NCBI GenBank assembly: GCA_012295275.1
Contig: CM022665.1
Coordinates: forward strand, 7,306,976 to 7,370,975
Source of the DNA: Chrysomallon squamiferum
Lineage: Eukaryota > Mollusca > Gastropoda > Neomphalida > Peltospiridae
Direction: 5' to 3'
DNA length: 64,000 bases
A model generated the notes under the pieces. It did not search any database. It had not been told where the DNA came from and saw only the letters and a list, made by a program, of their open reading frames with translations. Of the stretch, positions 56,030 to 64,000 are shown piece by piece. A program made the translations under genes and the position numbers. How positions within the stretch are numbered: position 1 is the stretch's first letter; each line of letters starts with the position of its first letter.

Positions 56030-56620
56030 ATATGTTTTTCCCACTCATCTGAATCCAAGATTGGTTTTGCCTAATGAATGGTCAGGACAGTAAAACACTC
56101 TGAAGAAATGTTCAAGCACCAGCCAATAAATAGATGTACTATCATCAAACCTCCATTCATCTGCCAAAATGTTATTTGGAAGAACTGTATCAACAACCTT
56201 ACTATCAAGACATTATCAACCTCACATCACAGACAAGCATGAAACATTATCATGATGCACACACACACTGCCAAATTAACAGCGAAGTCTACAGAGTGAA
56301 CAAAGGATAATTATCTTGGACCATGCTAACAAATCTTTGATACCTGGTAAAACTGTTAGGCAACAATACACATAAAATCTTACGTTGTAACAAATGACTC
56401 TGGATCCATACTGAAGAAATTGATCTCAACTGATGATAATCCATCACAAGATCCAGAAGACAACCACAACACACAGCTACAACCAAAAGAATAATATTTG
56501 TCACCTGTGACACTGATGAAACAGTTAACACTCAACCAGTACTGAACCAAGTCTTCAGAGAAATATGGAAACCTTGAAATTACTTTCACCAAATAAAAAC
56601 ACTTGGTGTTCTACTACAGG
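56030..56620 (+). mobile_element. Decayed Ty3/Gypsy integrase C-terminal fragment
   Basis: Translated in shifting + frames, the order of short motifs matches the end of a Ty3/Gypsy (K02A2.6-like) polyprotein: an integrase-core tail (near 56065), SAKMLFGRTVSTTL (near 56160), a PGKTVRQQ segment (near 56340), SYVVTNDSGSILKK (near 56380) and a TKSSEKYGNL tail (near 56550). Stops and frameshifts interrupt it throughout, so it is dead. An AAGAAAAGGGGGATGTTGT sequence at about 57254-57272 resembles a polypurine tract followed by an LTR start and may be its 3' edge. Confidence 0.6.
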
Positions 56621-57840
56621 CTCTTGTAGGAAAATAAAGATGACCACAAGATTCATGGAATAGAATGACATGAAGCTGAATATACTCAATTTACAACCAC
56701 ATGGAATTACATTTGGTACTGTACACTGCACAAGTACTTTGGATATAGAAACAGCAGAGTAGTGTCTAACTTACCCTCTCTCAGTCTTAGTTTCATGCCT
56801 TCAGTCTGTCAGTATCCACTACACTAGCATTAAAGTTATTTTTTTCTCTATAACTTTGAACTTTATTGTGTACTTGAAAGTACATGATTCTGTTTTTATG
56901 TTCTGTATAAAAGGTACACAAATTAAAACAAAGTTATCAAACTGAAGGAATAAATAAAAACAATTACCCGTATTTACAGCATCCAAACCTAAGTAATACA
57001 TTTTAGAGCTAATTTCTTCCAGTCTGTTTATTACAGGATACAGTACATTAAAAATGTTATAAATGGTACAAATGTGACATTATAATAGTATCTAAAGCGA
57101 GCAGTGCCTGCACTTAAAACAACAGAATTGCAATTAATGTTTAACTTCAGTTTCCAAGAGACTGAATAGACATTATTTTATTTTAAAAATATCCATTTTC
57201 AATTATAATTAAAAAAAAGGACTGACAATCTCAGACTGCAAATTTTCTAATATTAACTCATTTTAAGAAAAGGGGGATGTTGTATTATTTGTATAATTTG
57301 TATATTTAGAATCTCAACATTGCAACAGAACAGTCACAACCTTGAACATTAAAGATGAATGATCCAATCTTCTTTTCTTCTTTATTATGTTAGCAATAGC
57401 TTAACAGTCATTCAAAACCCATGCCATAATCTATCAGTTAAATATTATTAAATCTAGCTTGCCATAAAGCTACCAATCTGGAATGTGTTTCAAATAATAT
57501 TGGACTGCTGCAGTCATCATCCTAGGTATAAACCTATTTTGGATCTGTTCACTGACTTGGTAACAAAATGTAACCTTGCTCATGAACTATTAGTAGTAAA
57601 AAATACTTTGAAAAATAAATTTTTAAGTTATATAAACTTAAAATACAGGATACAAATTTACGTTAATGTGTCCATGTCATATATTATTCTCCAGGAATAC
57701 AGACTATAGAAGCATATTCCCATTAATTATAGTAAATATATATAAATTGTTTCTGAAATTGACTGTCATGGTGAATATTTTCTTCTGATGTGACTAGCCA
57801 CACAAAAACAAGAAAAAGTTTTTCTTTCCAACATTGTCCG
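56621..57840. other. Spacer between the Gypsy fragment and the WDPCP 3' end
   Basis: Probably contains non-coding Gypsy 3' sequence up to the purine tract near 57254-57268, then the WDPCP 3' UTR. TTTATT near 57382 could be its minus-strand poly-A signal. The plus frame at 57485-57709 has no support. Confidence 0.4.
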
Positions 57841-60800
57841 TCAAACAATGCCAAAATGAATTACTTTCACTGGTTTACCTTCTTCTGGTTTGGTCTGCAA
57901 CAACAAAAATTTTAAGAATTTGAACATTTGAGATCAGTTAAATAAAATAATCCTTTAATACTTTATTTATATATGCATAAAAAAATAAAAAAAAAATAAA
58001 GCAAAATCTGTTAAATATTAACAAGTTCAAAGAAAAAAAAAAAATTAAATCAGTTACCCTTTTAAAAAGTTTCTTATACAGTTGTATTTAAAAAACAAAA
58101 TATGTTCTTTTCTAAATATTTAACAAGTTCAATGAAAAAAATGCTTCTTACCTCACTTTCATAATTTCCTACAATAATAAAAAAAAAAAAAAAAAATAAT
58201 AATAAAGAAGAATAAGCAAATTATATAAATAAAATCAGAAGTAGGTATCATGAATAAGATTATTAAAATTAACATTTATGTAACTGCTAAACAAAATAAT
58301 GAATTATATAAAATAATTTTTTTTTAAAGATACATTACTGGCAGTTTATTGTTTAGTTTTACTGCAGAATATTTTCTAGTGAACACAAAATACTTTGATT
58401 GTTCTAAATAATAGCTTAAATGTATTTTACATGCCACTAATGAACTTTTTTTTTTTTTTTATGATCATCAAGAACATAGGAATATGTTTTACCTTTCTTT
58501 GTATGAAATGATATTTAAAAAAAATAAAATGATAGACTCTATGATATCAAAGAGCTTATATTTAACTGTTATATTTTATTATTAGCATACAAGTAACAAT
58601 GTATGTTAACTGTTCCAACCAACATGTCATACTCCTGATGTTTTCAAAGAATCATCACTGTGCTGGATAGAAAGTGTTTGAATAAAATAATGTTTTTGAA
58701 CTTATGGAATATTTTAATTTTAGCTAATATTTAACAAAGCTACCAATATGCTTACTGCTGTCAGTTCTTGTAGGCTGATCCATCAAGGCTGCAGCATAGT
58801 CATCAAAACCAATATCGTTCATTTGGTCTCTGAAAATCAATGAGCAACTTCAGAAAATGTAATGCAGAAATTTAATTACTATTTTTATTTTACTTAAACT
58901 GCTTTTTTTTCTATAGTTTTGTAATAGAATTTGACTTCTTTCTTATACAGGACTAATTTTTAATTAAATGGTTATAAAATAACACAGACAGAAAAGTGAA
59001 ATAGAAAAATCAGCAATACTTTTGGGGTGTACTAAAAGAACTGAACATATATGAAGAACTGCACATAAGAACCCAGAAATCCAAATTTCTTACACAGTTA
59101 TAACCAGTAAATCACACTGGATTTAAAAACGCAAATACTACCTTCATAGTGATACTTGTATTAAAGAAATAAAAGTCAGTTCTCGATAATGTCAGTTTAG
59201 TTGAGAACAAGAACCCAGCAAAGTGGATTACCAGGCTTTTGCCCTCAGTGACCTTAATGATTTTGCTATTATGTCATCTGCTTACCAGCAGTATGACAAT
59301 TGTACTCCTAAAACAATGACAGACAGTGAGGAAATCATGATGCTACTAAAATAGTAATTTTCACTGAATGTTTATGACAGAGTATATAAAGACATGGTTA
59401 TGCACACACATATATAATATTAACATTTCTAGCCAGAAATCAAAGAAATAATTCATTTTTGAAACTGAATGAAAATAAATGGATTAACTGTCAAAAATAT
59501 CTTCACAAATTCAGTGTTTGATATAACACTGTAGTCATCATAAAATTCGGATTTTCTCAAAATGGCTGCCATGTGGGTTACTGGGTTCCTGGGTTCTTAT
59601 ATGCAGATCTTCATTTATGCATTGCAGACATAATAATTTTAGAAACAATTGTACATAATTTTTTGGTTTTGTATTGTGCATTTTTGAAAATGTTTATTGA
59701 CTTGATGTTAATAATAAAACTTGTTCATGTGTATGAACATCTCAAATATGAAACAAATACATTTAACAAAATGTTGGTTACTGTATTGTGACTTCAAATA
59801 AGATACACTATGATGAAGAAGTTTTACTGGCTTCAGAATAAGCTAAATGGATGCTGCTGTATCAATCATCTATTTAACTAAATATATTTTTAATGAAAAT
59901 AAATGCATTCTTTAAGGTTTTTCTCTCCTCTCACAAAAGATTGTTTTATTTCCATGGATTATTTGAAATTAATGTCCATCTTTGAAATACTCACCCATTC
60001 TGATTTAAATAATCACTGTTATGACCTGTAGGGGTCCACATGCTGTAGTAGTTTGTCTGCCAGGGATGCTTGCGAGATGCTGGAAGCTGTGATTTAAAGA
60101 CAAAATTAGAAACACTTTAAACAGACACAATTCCGTAGTGAAACAGTTTTAGATGAATCATTTTTATATTTGCTGGATAAATGTTACTGTAGATAGCCAG
60201 CTATTTAAGGGTTTACCTCGTTTGGCCTATCCTGGATTTCAATCTGCACATTTTCTTCTATCCCCTGTTTCACACCTGCATAATCATCATCAAAATGATC
60301 TAGAAAAATAAAATTTAAAACAAAAGTAATAATAATAAAGAATGGTATGAAAACTGCCTATTTCACAAACAGGACTCAAAAATGTTTCCTCACTGAACAT
60401 CAAAATATTGTTATATATGAACATCTGCTTCTATATACTTTTAAGTGATGAGTTGAGTTTTCTTTTTTGTGAAAGATCTCATTAATTAGCAATTAGGCAC
60501 TGCTTAAGGCATTTTCCCATAGAAAAATACATACTAAACCTTTTAGTAAATTAGTTATGGATTATAGCTCACTTAATGCACTAAGGATTGTAACAGACTC
60601 GTTTTAAGCTAAACTTGCCTAATGACTCTAAGTCAAGCTGTTCTGCTTTTTTCTTGGCCACTTCAGCTAAAGCAGTTTCTCCTTTGTCCAAAGCCATGTA
60701 ATGAATATCCTGTAAATGTATAATAATTTTAGAAACATTTGTACACAGGCTCCAGCTATTTTTATTTATTTATTATTATTATTTTTTTACTATTTAACAT

Positions 60801-63800
60801 TTAACTCCAATGTTTTTTTTTACAGAATATATAAAATGATCAAAACATATCTGTACATGACTTCATTATGACTTCAGTTCAACCATACCATAAATAAGTC
60901 TTTAGCTCCTATGTCCACTGACAGCAGGAAAGCTTTGTCAAACCGAGCATATCTGGAATGATAAAATAAACAGTATGTATTCAAATATACATATTATTTA
61001 TTTATTTCTATTTTTATTTTTTATCAGTAATTTTAATTTTTTTGTTTCTGCATTTATTTAAAGAAGCGATTTTAAAATGATAATACAGCTCATAATAATT
61101 TTTCAGCAGACATGCGAACATATAAAATAAATGTTTATTTAACCTCAGGATTAAAAAAAAAAAAAAATGTTTTTTAATTATTGTTTTTAATAAATAATGA
61201 AAGTCCTTTAACATATCCAAAATATATGCTGAAAAGAAATAAGTGAAATATTAAATAGTACCAACCATCTATGAAAAAAAAGAGAAAAAAGTTGATTTTT
61301 ACTTTTAAAACAGAAACCTAAAACTGTATTTTTCTAATGTTTTATTAAAACAACAATTATTTGAATTATTGAGTAATTGTTTACAAAGTAACAAAGTGAC
61401 AGTTGACCTGAGAAGGTAATGGAAAAATCTTCTGGCAAGACGGCTGATAGGATCTCTGTATTCTAGAATAGTCACCTCTGATATTGGTGGCTTTGGTGCA
61501 TAAAATGTCCCCAGTGCTGCCTCCAGCTGGGCTGAAAATGGCATATATGTTCATTAACAAAATTTCCAGATATTTGTTTTCCTTTTTCTATAAAAAAAAA
61601 TAATCTTAGAATAACCATAATAATTCTGAAAACACTTCATAGCAAAACTATATAAGATTGAATATGAATTTAATCTATTTAAACTGTAAATTCACTATAG
61701 TGTCTAGAGCCTTGAAAACCGTACAGAAAATAACACTGCTGCTTAAAACATCTTCTACTAGATTTAAATAATTTCTTGAGCATCTCTTCAAAGATAAATT
61801 TCAATGTAGCTTTTATTTATTAAAATATATTTAACTATACAACTGATATCAAAACAGAATTACTCTCTCGTTCAGCATTTAATGGCATTCTCAGTAAATG
61901 GTTGATGATTGTTGACAAACAAGAATAGCACATTTGTCCTTCTGTATCCCAGTTCAGACTTGACAACAAACTATTAGCCTGAAAAAGCAATCCCACAAAA
62001 TCCCATAAATATCGTAAAAAAATAACAAGATACAGGTAAATGACTTTAATAATCTAAAATATTTGTTTTCATATTATGTTTGAGAATAAATAATAGAATT
62101 ATTAATTTGTGTGGTCAATAAGTATAGAAGAATTAATGAAGTAAAAATATAATTAATATATATGTGTCTCAAATCTTTAAATATTAACAAAAAATCATAA
62201 TAACAAAATGAAAAAATGTTATTATCAAAAAGGTTTTAATGTAACTTCCTTATTTAAAAAAACATTATTAATGAAATAAAAATAGAGAGTACACACCTCG
62301 TCTACCTGCTTGTGTTTGAGATACTGCCTCACTAGCTGTAATGGACTAAGACTCTCACTTCCCATCAAGCCAAGGTGGAATAACATAAGTACAGGGGGTC
62401 CCCTTTAAAACAGTGTTTAATAATAAATTATAATCATACATAATCAATTTATAAAATTCAGAAATGCATGTTTGAGTTGTGTGAGTGTAATAATATACTG
62501 AATATGAAAAAAGAAAAAAATGTAACTTACTTATCAAACAAAAGAAACACAGAGTCTGAATGACTTGTCAAACTGCCTGTTTCATGTGGACACCAACACA
62601 GCTGTTTCAGAAACATCTGACTTCTAGAAAAGTATCATCTCATATTTAGTTAAAAACTCCATTTCATTTAAAACTGAACTCAGTTTTTGATATCTAGATT
62701 TAATCAAAGAAGATCACACCAACTGTTTTTCAAGCACCTTGTAAAATTTTACAAAGTGTAGAAGAAAGCATGTAATATGTAACATGCAGTAATGTTTATT
62801 AAACATTAATTTTGTTTCACAATGTTTAGCTATTTATGTGAAATAATGACTAACAGAACAGTCTCCTCTATGAAATATATATGTAAAACATGACATGAAA
62901 CACAATTAAAGCTGTAGTATGTCTGGAAAAAATATTCACTGTTAATGATATCTAAATTTTAAAACTGATCTAAAAGAATAAATCTAGAAGTCTGTTCAGG
63001 TACATTAATTTTAAATACTAGACACAGTGCTCCAGTTGACACATTATTCAAACAGGTTAAGTGAATGATCTGATGCTTGGTATGTATTATAATGAGTTCT
63101 ATGACAGTTCATACTGACAACAATTTTACCTGAAAAATCTTCCAAGAGGTAGAAATTTTTCTGAACTTGGATCTTCACAAACAAGTTGTATTCTCAAAGG
63201 TGTAAGTGCATTATCAAATATCTAAGTAAGAAAATACACATACTGGTTATTTTCGTTGAAACTAAAAATAGTAATAATAATAAATGCAGAAATATAGCTG
63301 ACAGTACATTAATTAAAAATATAATAATCAATTAATAGTAAATCCAGATATAAAAATGTACTTAAAACTGTATCTTTACTCTAAAACCATTCTTAATTAA
63401 AAATTGTTTTCTGCTTCATTACATTCACATGGATTTCATGCTATATTTTATTTTCAATTTTGTACACAAACAGTTCTTTGATACTGTTTTGACATCAATT
63501 AACTACAACAGTACTGACCTGAATGTCACCTCTTGAACTGGCAACAAACACCACACTGCCACCTCTAGAGTGCCAGGATATGATGGATGGAGCCTGACAA
63601 TAACAAGTAAGAAATTCATTTAAATGAAGTAGCAAATACATTAGAGGAATTCTTTAAATTATTTCTTTATTAACATACACTGTTAATAGTTATAATACAT
63701 CATTTAAGTGAATATATATAATATATAATTATTAATATAATTCTTCTGTATTCAAATGTTATCTAAAACTTACAAATGCAGCTCTTGTATATTGAGGAAC

Positions 63801-64000
63801 CTTTTTGTATTCATCATGCATAACCTGAAAAGAAGAATAAATGATTACTAAAAAAAAAAGTATTCTCACCATCCCTTGATAGTTACTGCATACATTTTGT
63901 GTACTCTTGGTTAAAAAATGCTTGAAAATAGCTGGCAATTAATAACCAGCTCAATTTATAACTGCCTATTTCACAAAAACAGAACTACATATGTAGTTAA
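57841..64000 (-). CDS. WDPCP: WDPCP (fritz homologue), C-terminal half, 5' partial
   Basis: Planar-cell-polarity effector and ciliogenesis (CPLANE) component. Fourteen exons visible, 5' to 3': 63824-63774, 63593-63519, 63221-63130, 62623-62531, 62402-62297, 61978-61864, 61531-61408, 60952-60889, 60709-60619, 60299-60217, 60086-59995, 58829-58756, 58168-58152, 57894-57841 (TGA). Phases match at all junctions; 376 residues, about half of the 746-residue human protein. Diagnostic segments are QLCWCPHETGSLTSHSD, QLEAALGTFYAPKPP, EYRDPISRLARRFFHYLLR, DIGAKDLFMDIHYMALDKGE and the C-terminal VIHFGIV. The intron after 60619 uses a GC donor (GCAAGT). Exon 13 is only 17 bp. The N-terminal beta-propeller exons lie beyond the right edge; nothing exon-like was found in 63825-64000. 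Confidence 0.95.

Overview
The window is AT-rich eukaryotic nuclear DNA: GT-AG introns with protein phase preserved across them, long untranscribed spacers, and very many microsatellites ((CT)n, (CA/GT)n, (AAT)n, (TA)n, poly-A/T). The gene set is animal: an SLC46-type transporter, a ZU5-UPA-death-domain protein, carnitine palmitoyltransferase 1 (CPT1) and the planar-polarity/cilia protein WDPCP. Intron sizes, repeat style and divergence from vertebrates suggest an invertebrate, probably a lophotrochozoan such as a mollusc. That placement is an inference; no rRNA or mitochondrial marker is present.

Layout. 1-2210 (+): 3' part of an SLC46/MFS transporter. 4649-17538 (+): a 13-coding-exon gene for a death-domain protein of the DTHD1/PIDD1 type. 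It has an acidic hexapeptide repeat, a coiled coil, a ZU5-like and UPA region and two C-terminal death domains. Its first coding exon carries an apparent 1-bp frameshift inside an 18-bp minisatellite. 18556-32539: three paralogous genes for a family I do not recognise, sharing a C-terminal RRM-like domain with a Tyr-Asp-Asp-Val motif: A (-), B (-) and C (+). Between B and C two tiny two-exon genes can be pieced together (25325-25824 and 26769-27453, both +). 36354-50391 (-): a complete CPT1 gene in 22 coding exons. 57841-63824 and beyond (-): the 3' half of WDPCP in 14 exons, continuing past the right edge.

The most interesting signal is in CPT1. Directly after the micro-exon carrying the catalytic His-Ser-Trp lie two consecutive 66-bp exons with identical phases. 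One encodes the normal CPT1 continuation (Ala-Asp-Ala-Pro). The other encodes a CPT2-like continuation (Gly-Asp-Gly ... Arg). Each joins in frame to the same flanking exons, so they look mutually exclusive and would give two CPT1 enzymes differing beside the active site.

Mobile DNA is modest: a 324-bp MITE-like element with inverted ends and a 5-bp target duplication in an intron of the death-domain gene, a decayed Ty3/Gypsy integrase tail downstream of WDPCP, a probable LTR remnant inside CPT1, and a possible tRNA-derived SINE head. The genes do not form an obvious pathway. CPT1 acts in mitochondrial fatty-acid import, WDPCP in ciliogenesis/planar polarity and the death-domain protein probably in signalling assembly; the RRM-like family has no assignable role.
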